From positions 248,001-312,000 of the forward strand of contig MU839092.1 of NCBI GenBank assembly GCA_030685235.1: a DNA stretch of 64,000 bases. Reading direction: 5' to 3'. Positions 1 to 11,367 of this stretch are shown piece by piece. The translations under genes were made by a program, and so were the position numbers. The notes beneath the pieces are model-generated. The model made no database searches. It saw only the letters and a program-made list of their open reading frames with translations, and was not told where the DNA came from. Source of the DNA: Copromyces sp. CBS 386.78 (Eukaryota > Ascomycota > Sordariomycetes > Sordariales > Sordariaceae). How positions within the stretch are numbered: the first letter of the stretch is position 1; the number at the start of each line of letters is the position of its first letter.

Positions 1-201
1 CATCATAGAGCGAAGCGGGCTCGGGCGGGACACCTGGTGGTTACCCGGCTGACGAGGGCTTGCGCCGGAGCGAGCTGCGGACACTTTGTCCGAGCTGGTT
101 GGCTTGGGGAGCGGCGCTGAATCAGCTTTCGGCGTCGTCGTCGGCTCGGACGGGATGGCTTGAGTTCCGGGTCCCTCGTTGTCGCCGAGGGATTCAACTT
201 G

Positions 202-1823
202 TCAATCGTCGTAGTACTCATCATCGTCGCTGACGTCAGCTAGCTGCTCGAAGTTGACCTTGTAGCGGAGAATACCGCCGATGCCACCGAAACCCTTGAC
301 GAACTGGTTGCCCTCGGTAGAACGGTCGGAGACGAATTCGAGAGTGGTACCAAAATCCTTGTAGTGCTCCGCAATCCACTCAAGGAAGGACTCCTGCGAG
401 ACCACCTCCATCTCCTGGCCTGTCTCCTTGTCCATGAATTTGTCGCGGCTGGCCTGCTCCTGTGCCTTGGTAGTATGCAGGATGACCTGGGATCCGTTGC
501 TATCCTTGAGAACCCAGCGGTTGACCTCGAGGTTCTCGAAGACGATAAGGGTCTCGACGGCGCCGAGCTCCAAAGCTTTGAGGGTATCCTCGATACCGTA
601 GCAGATGCGGCCGGTATCCTGGCTAATCTCCTCAAAGTACTTGCCGATGAGCTTCTTCTCCTGGATGAACTTGACGTTTCCGAGGGTCTCGGAAGACAGC
701 TCGATGGCCTGGTTGAAGCCGTTTTCACCACCGTACGAGACATCAACAACCTTGACGACCTTGGTCTGAAGACGGGGATCGAACAAGTCGGAGGCGTTCA
801 GGTCGTTCTTGAAATCGGCGGAACCAGCCAGAACGATACCGGCAACGTTGGGCCTGTCGTTGGTGATGAAGCACTGAACGGCCAATTCGGCGACCTTGCG
901 GACGTAGTTGTGACGCTTTTCCTCACGGAGACGAGCGAAACGCAGAGCGGACTGACCACCACGACCGTGCTTCTTGGGGAGATCGACCGAGAACTTGTGG
1001 ACAATGTCGCGGGTGTTTCCACTAAGGGTACCAAACAAGGCACCGTTACCATCCATGATGATGAAACCGAACTTCTGGTCGGAGTCGAGAAGCTCGGCGA
1101 GAGCCTCGGTATGGAACTTGTTGTCGCAAAGGTAGAGGGAGGTGTTGATGGGCTTGAAGGGCTCGAAATCGATGTTGACCTTTCTCTCCTTGCCTTCGGA
1201 GGTCAAGATTTCACCGCAGTACACGACAAGGCCATTGGGAGGCACCTTGTTGTACAGCTTGAGCCTCTGCTGGGTCGAGGTAATGGCCGAAAGGACGGAC
1301 TGACGGTTGACACGCGACTTAATGTTCGAGGCAGTGCCCTATAGGTAACAAAGTCAGGAACAACTGTCCGGCACGATGAAATGTCGAGGTTGAAGGGAAG
1401 CATGGTGACGCACATATTCTTCAGCCAACATCTTGGCGGCTCTGGAGATCTGATCCTTGGGGGCTGAAGACGACGAAAAGTCAGCATCGCTCTGGACATT
1501 GGGTCACGGTACAGCAGAGCAGCGAATGTTACTGCCAAGGATCTCGCTATGCGATCAAGGGAGGGTAGACGGCGGTGACAATGCCATGGTAGAGTCAAAC
1601 GTACGGATGATGAGCGAGATCATGGAGGTACCGTTGCCACGGGCGGCCTCAAGACGCTTGATAAGCTTCTTGACCTTCCATATCTCGATCTATGGGCGGA
1701 CAAGGACATCTCGTCAGCATGCGAACATCACGTCGGCAACTCTGTTTTTTTGCGCGCGCGCAGTCGGGAGAGGGATGATGAACCACTCACGTTCTTCTCG
1801 GCCTCGTTGGCGTTGGGATCCAT
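202..1823 (-). CDS. sup45: Eukaryotic peptide chain release factor 1 (eRF1)
   Basis: Recognises all three stop codons in the ribosomal A site and triggers peptidyl-tRNA hydrolysis together with eRF3, in the cytosol. I read four exons (1823-1791, 1689-1605, 1463-1414, 1338-202) giving 434 residues, close to the usual ~437. The spliced protein carries NIKS at residues 61-64, the YLCDNKF stop-codon motif at 125-131 and the catalytic GGQ at 183-185, the same numbering as the human factor. The tail is acidic (DDDEYYDD), as expected for the eRF3-binding end. All three introns have good donors (GTGAGT, GTACGT, GTGCGT) and keep phase. The start [11 protein letters not shown] is the only sensible ATG ahead of the conserved IEIWK segment. 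Divergent from the DUF1770 gene to the right. Identity is essentially certain; exon ends are read by eye. Confidence 0.96.
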
Positions 1824-3002
1824 CTTGGCGGTTTGGGGGGTGGTGAAGGAGAAGAGGAAGAGGAAGGAAGTGCTGCTGGCGCCCCTGGGGTTAAGTTGGT
1901 GCAGCGAGCGAGATTTGTGATGTCGTTCGTCCCTTGGGTTGGATCTGCTTTCAACGGGCGGCGAGCAGGGCAGGACGGCAAAGTGGGCAGGCTGGCAGGT
2001 TGGGGTTGTTCTTTTCTTTTTGCCCACTAATTCAACTATGGGTCGCCGGGGCAGTGTGCCTCTAATTGGCTGAGTCGGGCTTGTCACGAAGAGGAATCCT
2101 GGGGAGAGAATGCCCCGCCTGGTTTGGAATAAATTCAGTAGAACTGTAGTTACTTTTGTGGTGTAGAATGGTTTGGAGTCGGTGGTAAACTGTCACAAGG
2201 TCCAGCCCGTTCAGAGGGGTTTCCTCTGCCCTGTGGTGTCCGTCACCCCGTAAGAACTTCCCTTTTTATTCCTAACATGTGGGGAACGACGCGAGTCATC
2301 ATTGGTTGTGCCCCTTGGACCTTGACGCCCTTCACACGTTCCTTCTCTCGCCTGACCTCGTCCTCTTCCAGGTAGGTAAGGTACCTTAAGGTAGTTTCCA
2401 GCTTCTCACCAACAGCGCATCAACTTGGCAGGACTCCAGGCTGTGGCGTTTGACCGCCCAGCACACCGGGCCCCACCTTTACTTCCTGTTTCAGACTGAA
2501 CTTACAAAAAATTGCCTTGTATCAGCCTACGATTGTCGCGAGGATTGTCATCTTGATGGGAACAAAGATGGCAATCTCGAGGCAATGTTGATGGAAGCAG
2601 TCTGGCCGTATTAGTCAACCACCGCCCAGGATGCCAGACACTCGATGGGGTGTGTCATGCCGTTCCGTTCAACACCTTTTGATGTGCGGGCTTTGATGTT
2701 GCTGCCTGCACATGTCGGGTGTCTTCGAAGTCAGTCGTGACTGTGACATTTCTTGGAGAGAAACAATCCATGTCATCGTCGTCTGCCCCTTGCCTGCCCC
2801 GTAGCCCTACGTAGCCGCGACGTACCGCTCCAGTGGACTGCGCCAACCCCGGAAGGTACCTGAAGCTATGATGCATTATCGATTGACCTAGCCATTGAAC
2901 CTCCTCCATGTGAAGTCCTCGACTCCATCCGTAAACAACAACGCCGATACCCGATATTGTAAACACATTTTTGCGCGACAATCGCAACCCGCGCCGCAAA
3001 CT
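1824..3002. promoter_or_regulatory. Divergent intergenic region, eRF1 / DUF1770 gene
   Basis: About 1.2 kb between two genes that point away from each other, so it should hold both promoters and leaders. Pyrimidine-rich patches occur just upstream of the eRF1 start. I see no supported gene; the reading frames here are short and lack family features. Confidence 0.5.
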
Positions 3003-3943
3003 ATGGATTCCGACATCCCCATCCAGATCGCCGAGACCGTCCAAACAGCGCACATCAAGCGCGATCCCTCCCCTTCGCACGACATCAACCCCTCTACTGC
3101 CGCCTCCAAGCGCGAGCCCGCGTCCCTCCGGACACAACACCATGACTCACTAATACCCGACGATGGGATCGATGAGGATGACGAAGACGAATACGCACAG
3201 TCAGAAACAGAAACGGACGAGGAGAGCGACTATAACGTGGTCAAGGCCCGGCCGCGGCGCAACATCCATCAACTACCCCCGATCCCGGACCTGCGGTACG
3301 AGCAGAGCTACCTGCACAGTATACGCAATGCAGACAGGTGGTGGAAGGTGGTGTTGATTACGGCGAGGGATCAGGCATGTTTTCTTGGAAAACCCACTAC
3401 CTATCTGCACAATCTCACTTTCCTCCGGCGCCCGGCAGATTTCCTGGTCTTTCTTCTGCTGGCTACCCAGGCAATCTCCATGACTACATATCAACTAACA
3501 CGATCCCTTGCCAAACAAACAGGTCATGATGCCCCTAGTCCAAGGCCTCCTCTACAACATCCTAGTCTGCGGCTGGCAGTCCTGGAACCGAAACGCCCAG
3601 ATCCACGGCTCCTCGATCGGAGCCCGGGTACGGCGCTGGTGGTACGGGGTCAACAACTGGGAGATTCCCCCTGCTCCCGGTCTATCCTCTTCTTCTGTTA
3701 AGCGATAAGCTACTTTATATCACCAAAAACTTTCTTCTGGATCCATTCTTATACTTTCTTTCCCCTCGTTTCGTCGAAAACAGGTCGCAGAATATACGCA
3801 TCTTCCAGACTCGCCGGCCCAGCAGCTGGAATCTTGGGCGTAACTTCGGCGGAGGCGGTGGCTACGGAGGGAAGGAGGGGAGGAAGGTGGTGGAGGCGTT
3901 CAACCAGAACTTCCAGAGGGAGCTGGGCGCTGGTTTCGCTTGA
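3003..3943 (+). CDS. DUF1770 / Atg43-like protein
   Basis: Member of the fungal DUF1770 family, which to my knowledge includes the fission-yeast mitophagy receptor Atg43; a mitochondrial outer-membrane role is inferred from that family only. Exon 1 (3003-3374) encodes an acidic disordered part and then the conserved block LRYEQSYLHSI...WWKVVLITARDQ. Exon 2 (3523 to about 3696) continues it with MMPLVQGLLYNILVCGW, a hydrophobic stretch that could span a membrane, followed by ARVRRWWYGVNNW. A third exon (about 3791-3943) would add a Gly-rich, basic tail ending in GAGFA. The predicted length is about 232 residues. Intron 1 can only join the conserved halves if it uses a GC donor (CAG/GCATGT) with an AG acceptor. 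The second intron is less sure: donors at 3681 and 3697 and acceptors near 3784 and 3790 compete, so the C-terminus is provisional. Confidence 0.8.
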
Positions 3944-4800
3944 ATGGACGGATAGTCGTTGAAAAGGGGCCACGAGGATGGAGGGTCTTTGCCTCGCTGC
4001 ATTGCACGGTGTTGTAGATGGTATCGAGACAAGCATCTTGACTTAAGCTTTCATGACAAGATGGGAAGAATCATGGGAAGATGTGAACATTGGCCATATC
4101 CGACTGGCTACATGCTCAGTGGGTAAGAGACTGTCACATGCTGTGTACGCAGGATTTCAACTCGTCTCGTCTCTAGTAAACTCAAGGATTAAGATGCTAT
4201 CATAACACACATATTTGCCGGTATAACCGCCTCCACTCCGTGGTAGATGTTTCATTCCAGTCCTTGCTCTTCTAAGCTCCCATTTGAGCTTCCGTTTAAC
4301 ATGTCAACCCCGTTTTGCCTCCAATGGGCAACGGAAGGCCTAGCACAATCGCGCATCTTCGAGTCTCCTAACCTTCTTTTTTTTTCTCTAGTCGCATATC
4401 ATACCGCGATCTTGGTCGACATCAGATAACTTCGTGCATGACAATACTTCCTAACCATGTTTTGTACACCCTGAACTCCCTACTTCCCCCGTGTCTGACA
4501 TAACCCCAACAAAACCTAACAGTATAAAAAAAAAGGAAAACAGAACACTGCCATGGCTACCCATACTGACAGAAAACGCTCTGACACTCGTCAACAGTCA
4601 ACCTAATGGTGGAACGTGGGGAAAATGGGAAGACCATTGCTTGAAGATGCCAACACAAGGACAACATCGCCGATAACAGCCTTCCAAAACGAACATTGGC
4701 GGCTGACTGAACGATAAGCTCGTCATCACCATGAGGCTGACCGAATCTCTTACATACGGCGCACCGAAGTAAATATCCGATGATGAAAAGGCACCGAAAG
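3944..4800. other. Convergent 3' intergenic region
   Basis: Lies between the ends of the DUF1770 gene and the DDT/WHIM gene. It should contain both 3' untranslated regions. No coding signal, RNA gene or repeat was recognised. Confidence 0.5.
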
Positions 4801-7048
4801 TCACATACGGCCAGCGAGTTTCTGGGGTTGAGGCTTCTCAGGACTCCTAATCGGCAAACCCTGCTGTCCTCCGGGCGGTCCCAATCCCGGGGGCGGCGAC
4901 AGGGGGCGTTTGATACCACCACCACCCTTCTCAACAAGGGGCTCAGCCGTTGCTTTCTTGAGCGGAATAGCAACGATCTCATCCTTGACTGCTAGCTCAT
5001 CATCCGCATCCGCCATGGGCATGTCATTCTCCTTGCCATCGCCGACCGACTGACCTCGAGACTGTGCGGGAGTCGACTCCTCGCTCACGACAATATTCCT
5101 GTGTGCCGTCCGAGGGTGCTTGTGAGTAATCGTTGGCGAGAGGGGTGGACCATCAACTTTAGTGACTTTGGCGTTCTCGTCGAAGCCAACGCGGATGGGG
5201 AACTTGAACACGAGGCTGTTGTCGTGATCATCATCATCATCATCATCCTTGGCATCGCCGCCATCATCGAGATCGTCTTCGTCCGCCATGTCTGCATCTT
5301 CCTCATACTCCTCTTCATCTTCTTCGTCCTCCTCCTCATCGTCAGCAGCCGGGACATGCTCGTCTTCCTCGTCGTCGCCAAAGTCCGGTTCCTCGCTAGC
5401 CTCGTCCTCTTCATCGGAATCGTAGTCGTCGGCCTTGCTGCGCTTCTTCTTTCCGGCGGTGGCGGCGGCAGAGCTCCATCCGTTCATGCTGTGGTGTACG
5501 GCGGCTGATCGTCTCGGGCGGCCTGTGGGTCCAACGGTGAGCTCTACTTGGTCTCCTTTCTTCGCGTCAGCGACGCCTCCCGTCATCTCGGCATCCTCGT
5601 CGCCTTGGGCACTCGCAGGATTGCTGGCCGTCGTCTCGAACCGGGTGGGTGCTCTTACTTGCCGCCCGCTGGCGGTGGTGAAGGGGCCGGCGGGTTCGGC
5701 GGGGGTGTGGTTCCTGGTGTTCCTGGTGGACCGCCGGGTTGCGGTCGAGTCCGTGTAGAAATCGTCCTCGTCGTCCGAGAAGGTGTACTTCATGCGCTTG
5801 CCGCGGGTGCGGCCCTCGTACAGCGAAAGACCGGGCTCCGGCCGCTTGAACTGCTCCTTGCGCATGATCCGGTACTCTCTCCGCCTGCGCTTCTCCTCGG
5901 TGGCTTCGAATCGCGGGATGCTGTTGGCAATTCTCTTGGCCAGGGCTCGGGCCTTGGGGCCTCCGTCGTTCTTCTCCAGCTTCTCGGCAAGCACCTTCAG
6001 CTCTTCGATGTTACCGGCTACGCTCCACCATGTTCGTGTGTGTCCTGCGGGATTGCTCTCCCTATATACTCGGAAATGCGTGTCGTCGTTTCCCTCGATC
6101 AGGTAGTATCTCCGCTTATCGCCGTCAGTCCCCCAAGGTTGAACGCTGAGGCCGACATTCAAATCGTCTTCGTGGCGGGTCCTGTAGTTTTTGTTGATCA
6201 TGGTCTTGACGACATCGGAGGACGCAAGGGTCCAATGGATCAGTGTGCGCAGGAGAGCAAGCTGGAGGTCAGTCACGAATTAGTCTTTCTTTTCCTTCAT
6301 AATTTCTGGGGCCTTGAAGTGCGGTAAGGAATGGCGTACCCGTTGTACTGGGGTCATGGAGGCAAAGGTGGCACCTCCAGCAAGAGGGTTCTGACCCTCC
6401 CACTCCTTTGCCCATTGATTCTTGTGCGTCTGGATAGCTTCTTCGAGGGCGCGTCCGTAATGACCGGCTCTGTTTTGAGTCCGTGGATTAGCGAGTCTGG
6501 ACGAGACGGTTGGGGCTGCTGTAGGCGGGGCAATAGTACGCACTTGACATCCTGCTTGCGGTTAAGCATAAGGCCAAGCACCGCGCAGAGAAAGTTTTCG
6601 ACGCGCTCGCCTGGGATAGTCTCTACCACGTCGCGCTCCAACTCTTGGGGTCCGAAATTGGCCAAACTTTTCGGAAACACTTCGGTGAATCGGGCACGAA
6701 ACATGACAATGAACTAGATTAACCCATGTCAGCAACCGATGGCGTCACATTCAAGGGCACGCGCGACGGTTCGTGCTATGTCGCCCTTTGAACGCGACGA
6801 AACGCGCAATCACGTACAGCAATATCAGGATTGTCGGCTAGGACATATTCATGAGGAGGGGAAGGCTCCCTCTTGCGTCGCGGCGGCGTTGTCTCCCTGG
6901 GTGGGTTCAAGGCCGGGTTTTTGTCGACTTTGTGGAAGAATTTCAGGATGCCTTGATGGCGTTCCACTTCAATGTCGGCTTCGTCATCGGTGGGAGGCGC
7001 CGACAGCGATGAGATGGACGAAAGATCGGAGGAGTCGTCGTCGGCCAT
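4801..7048 (-). CDS. DDT/WHIM-domain chromatin protein
   Basis: A 663-residue protein from four exons (7048-6818, 6713-6544, 6469-6340, 6261-4801), all in phase. Residues from about 78 resemble a DDT domain (MFRARFTEVFPKSLANF followed by a helix ending in FLCAVLGLMLN). After it comes a WHIM-type segment (LALLRTLIHWTLASSDVV, then QPWGTDGDKRRYYLIEG), the arrangement seen in ISWI-associated subunits such as Acf1/Rsf1/Ioc3 relatives. The C-terminal half is disordered: basic KRRRREYRIMRK, then long Asp/Glu runs, and further basic patches. This fits a nuclear histone- or DNA-contacting remodeller partner; which complex it joins cannot be read from the sequence. Neurospora has several ISW-associated WHIM proteins (IAF type) and this may be one of them. 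Start MADDDSS was chosen because exon 1 keeps phase from there; an upstream in-frame ATG at 7186 is possible but unlikely. Confidence 0.85.
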
Positions 7049-9211
7049 GATGTGCGGTGGTGGTCGATGGCACTGCGTTTGCTCGTTGCGAGTTGCGGTG
7101 CTGAGGTTGAACAACGAACAAGGGTGCTTGCAAGAGAGAAAGTGGGTGCAGCAGTGAGGAGCAATGTTATAAGAGATCGGCCGCAATAAATTACGTACCG
7201 GGCCGCCAGCAAGAGTCCCAGGGCTCCCAGCCTAAGCTCACAGGAAGAGAACTGCACAAGGCGCCTGCTTGATAGGCACATTTACCAACGAATCCAAGGC
7301 GAAAAGCCGTCTTTCTTCTATCTAGCGCCGGAGCCGGGTTTGTCAGGTCCAACAAGCCGCTTGTTACCTCTATCATGACAAAGTTCCATCCAACCGCACA
7401 GCCCATCGCCTCTCCATGAAGTTCTGCCCGTGTTCCATCCCATCCGTAATCCAGAGCCCAGAGCCCAAGCATTCCGTCGATGCCATAACATGATTTCCAG
7501 GTGGCGCTCCTGGGTATCGGAGAAAGCCCGCATGACTCGCTTAAGGCAAGCCCTCGTCAAAGGTTCCAAAGTGCCCAAAAAGGGCCGAGGTGCATGGTTG
7601 GCGATGCCATATGCTAACTGTCACTATTCATAACGGTCGTAGAGGCGGCGGTTAGGGAAGATGGGTGTTTCGCCGGGGTTTTGGTGTTATAAAACAGAGT
7701 GATGGGGTATTTGTTTTCGAGCCGCGTGTTAAGGGTCGACGTGTGATTCCAGCGGGACTGAGATCCCCTCGCCGTCGACGTTTCCCGTCCGGTGCGTGGT
7801 ATGTCTTAGGTATCAAGACGCGAGTGGAGGGTTTGTAAAGAGATGCAGGGAGCGAATGAAGGGAATAAGCCAAGGCGCCGCTTTTCCCTGGCCTAGACAC
7901 GGCATATAGACGCGATCTAGCAGGGACCCTCTGTTGCGATAGCCGTGCTTCCATCTCCATCGCCAAAACAAGTGGTGCAACAACAACTCCAGCCATGAAG
8001 ATATTCGCATTCCGGCCCTCGTTGTCCACAACCAAAAAAGAGATGACGTATCGCGTGTGTGAAGGCCACATTTTATGCGCCTATAAGGAGTTTCGAAACC
8101 TACCAGCAAAATGCAATATCCCCAACAGTGACAACGTCTTGGGAGTATGAATGAGCACAGGCATCCGCCAACCTCAACTCGCACTTGCGAATCCTTTGGC
8201 GGTGAACAAGGACGGAGGTGAGGTTGGCGAAAGCTCGACGCTGCTTCTGCCTCCTGGGTCGGGAGGGCCTGCATCCACTGCATCGGTCGCTTGAACGGTT
8301 TGAGTTCGCAAAACCAAAGGTCTTGCAGCGAAACGGTCCACATAGCAGAACCACGGGCCTGGAGAACTCCAAATCCCAGCACACAAGCCGTGATCACGAT
8401 GAGTAGTCCATTCGACAGTTGATAGTACAACGTACCTCATGGAATCAGTTGATCGCACCTATGCAAGTTTTAGAACACGTTCAGGATGGAAATGAAAAGG
8501 GTGAAAAAGATGAATCTATCGTACTTAACTCGTAAGGGCATGTATCTCTTGTTCGGTCGCTCCTGCGTCGATGGTCATCGTGGCTGGCATCACTGCGGCG
8601 TCAAAGTGTCAATCCGACGAGAGTTGTGAAGTTGGGCGGATGACGATAGGAAGTGGGCGGCGTTCCTGCTTTTGGCGTGACCCGAACGGCCGCGTACCGT
8701 GTGACTTTGTTATGGCTGAAGACTCTACACTGTCCGTCGCATTAGTTGCGCTTGCGAGATGCAATGCGATTTGCGAACAACATCATCAGACACCAAGCAA
8801 CAGACAGAATCTGGAGATTAAGAGAAGTTCAAGTTTGTTACGAGGAAGCATGCGACACTATTTCCAAACAATTTCAGTTATTTTGATGGAAGTATCAGTG
8901 AATAGCATGAAGGAGCGTCCAGTCACGGTCGTTTGCATGTATGGTTGCGTCTCCACGTGACGCAATTAAGCAATTGGGCGGGGCGCAAGCCACAGGTTCC
9001 TTGCTGTCAGCCACATCACCTCCCCGCGTTAGGGCAGCTCGGATAGCCGCACAGGCCTAGTGTGTGGCTTTGTTTTCGCGCAAGTCCACACAAGAATTTG
9101 GAAAAATATCGTCTTGCTCTGACTTCGGGAGCTTTTTACGAAGCGCAACTCAACCTTCAACTTACCGAAACCCGGCCTTTACTTTCAGTCATTTGAGGTA
9201 GGAGGGACAAA
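7049..9211. promoter_or_regulatory. Divergent intergenic region, DDT/WHIM gene / uL2 gene
   Basis: About 2.2 kb between divergent genes. The longest open frame on the minus strand (7813-8430, 205 codons) has no recognisable domain and is not supported. The right part holds the uL2 promoter, with a CACGTGAC element near 8954 and pyrimidine-rich leader sequence before 9212. Confidence 0.45.
8954..8961. promoter_or_regulatory. E-box CACGTGAC upstream of uL2 gene
   Basis: A CACGTG core followed by AC, about 250 bp upstream of the ribosomal-protein start. This is the binding shape of Cbf1/USF-type bHLH factors. The same 8-mer recurs at 21590 in the BUD31/NDUFA6 divergent promoter. Function is inferred from the motif only. 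Confidence 0.25.
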
Positions 9212-10373
9212 ATGGGTCGCGTCGTAAGTAAATCCCGATATCTTCATTATCCAGCTGTTCTCTCGAAACGATCGCGACAAAATTTCCAATCTCGAAAACC
9301 GACGACGACAATGGGGGAAAAACCGACGATTGCACAAATTCGGCGCCCAGGGCGGCAAGGGGGCGATTGGGAGTTTTGGAAGTGATCGAATTGAGAGGGT
9401 ATCTGGCAATCAACGGGCACATGGCCACACATGGCGGAAAGAAGGACTCGGAGAACGAAACGGCAGTGATGGCGATGCTGACCATGCATCTTCTACCCTC
9501 AGATTCGCAACCAACGTAAGGGCCGCGGTTCCATCTTCACCGCCAACACCCGGTTGAACAAGGCCCCGGCTAAGTTCAGATCTCTCGACTATGCCGAGCG
9601 CCACGGCTACATCCGTGGTGTTGTGAAGGAGATCATCCACGACCCCGGTCGTGGTGCTCCTCTCGCCCGCGTTGTCTTCAACTCCCCCTACAAGTTCAAG
9701 AAGCAGAGCGAGACCTTCATCGCCAACGAGGGCATGTACACCGGCCAGTTCATCTACGCCGGCAAGAACGCTGCTCTCACCGTCGGCAACATCCTCCCCC
9801 TCGCCTCCGTCCCTGAGGGTACCGTTGTCTCCAACGTCGAGGAGAAGGTTGGTGACCGTGGTGCTATCGGCCGTACCTCCGGTAACTACGTCACCGTTGT
9901 CGGCCACAACCCCGAGGAGGGCAAGACCCGTATCAAGCTCCCCTCCGGTGCCAAGAAGGTTGTCTCCAGCAGCGCTCGTGGCATGATCGGTATCGTCGCC
10001 GGTGGTGGCCGTACCGACAAGCCCCTTCTCAGTACGTTTCTCCCAGTATCCGTGGTTCTCTGGAAAGAGCGGAAGTACTGACCAATTATACAGAGGCTTC
10101 TCGTGCCAAGCACAAGTTCGCTGTCAAGCGCAACAGCTGGCCCAAGACTCGTGGTGTTGCCATGAACCCCGTCGACCATCCTCACGGTGGTGTAAGTTTT
10201 ACAGGTATCCGGAACTTTGACGATTGCGAGCTGACATGGTGCTACAGGGTAACCACCAACATATTGGTAAGGCTTCTACCATCTCCAGGTACGCTGCCCA
10301 GGGTCAGAAGGCGGGTCTCATTGCCGCCAGGAGAACTGGTCTCCTCCGCGGTACCCAGAAGACCAAGGAGTAA
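9212..10373 (+). CDS. rpl2: 60S ribosomal protein uL2 (yeast L2, human L8)
   Basis: Core protein of the large subunit beside the peptidyl-transferase centre. Four exons (9212-9223, 9503-10031, 10094-10191, 10248-10373) give 254 residues, exactly the yeast L2 length. It starts [16 protein letters not shown] and includes the conserved [17 protein letters not shown] segment containing the essential histidine region, with the Gly-Gly-Gly formed across the third splice junction. The first exon is only 12 bases and is followed by a 279-bp intron, the longest in the gene. Codons are strongly C-ending, as in highly expressed genes. All donors are canonical (GTAAGT, GTACGT, GTAAGT). Confidence 0.97.
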
Positions 10374-11367
10374 AGCGATCTCTTGTTTGTCATCTGGGCT
10401 GGGGTTTCTGGGATTGCATTGGTCTTTGCTGCTTTGTAGTTACGGAACTGCGAAGGCGGCTGGGAGACTTCCTCTTTCTGCAAGCATCTTGGGACGTACC
10501 GGAATAAAAATGATTCCCACCACACAAAGCAGCAAGACGGGTGCCAGATGCGAGCCGTGTTCTCTCATATGGTGGGCGAGCATGACCCGAAGAGTTCAGG
10601 TCACGTCAACCGCACGAAGGAAACTCGGAAGGGCATGATAACTATCATCCTAGGCAAATTGATGAGCGGACATGATCGTTTTTCTTCGGTCAAAAGGAAG
10701 CAACTACAGCTACTAGGTCTAGTCTACACGTTGTGACAAGACTATGTATGATGGGTAATGCGAAAAGGACAGAAAGACCAACTCGATGTGGCATCTGATA
10801 CTGTTGATGTTAGCAGGGAGAAAACATGATACCCAATTGCTCTACGCTGTTGTGTTACGTACTGGCACCTGACGTCAAATGATGGAGACAAGGGACCGTT
10901 TGCTTGGGTGCTCCTTTGACATACTAGCAGCTACTAAATGTACTTCCATGTGCATTGCACAACACCAGCCCTACTTGCCTAGTTTTAACGTGGTGATGCC
11001 TTGTCGTGCAATCTCCTCCTCGCGGTATCACCAACTGAGGTCCAAAATGTTGAAGACGCTATCGATAACTCGGCCGAAACGTACAATCACCGGCAATCTT
11101 GAGTCCTTCATCAGTGTCTCATTTGTTGCTGTTGGAGCTCGCCGTTGTGGTCGGCCCAGTCCTGATGGGGCAGCTCGGAGTTTCTACTCCACCGCCCCAG
11201 TGAATCCAGTCCCTACGGCGAATTCCACTTCGAACCCCTTGCGCGGTTGCTACCCCGCCGTGGGCTGCTTCTCGCTGACAGCTTCGAATATTATCCCAGT
11301 CAACAACTTCTCTTTCCACACAACAACACCAAGTCGCTTCAGAATTCGTAGCAACTCGTTAAACAAG
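10374..11367. other. Region between uL2 and adenosine kinase
   Basis: Holds the uL2 3' end and the adenosine kinase promoter/leader. From 10879 onward the frame of adenosine kinase stays open right up to its canonical start, with ATGs at 10879, 10996 and 11047; see the finding on a possible presequence. No separate gene is seen. Confidence 0.5.
10870..10877. promoter_or_regulatory. CRE-like palindrome TGACGTCA
   Basis: A perfect 8-bp CRE palindrome about 500 bp upstream of the canonical adenosine kinase ATG and directly before the first ATG of the open upstream frame. ATF/CREB-type bZIP factors bind such sites. Only the motif is seen; a regulatory role is inferred. Confidence 0.3.

Noticed and set aside
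364..1344. 326-codon plus-strand open frame
   Set aside because: Exact antisense shadow of the eRF1 coding exon; C-ending codon bias keeps the opposite frame open. The same explains the long antisense frames over adenosine kinase and the PA2G4-like gene.
7813..8430. 205-codon minus-strand open frame upstream of uL2
   Set aside because: Cys/Trp-rich composition unlike the neighbours, no family motif, no supporting splice structure.
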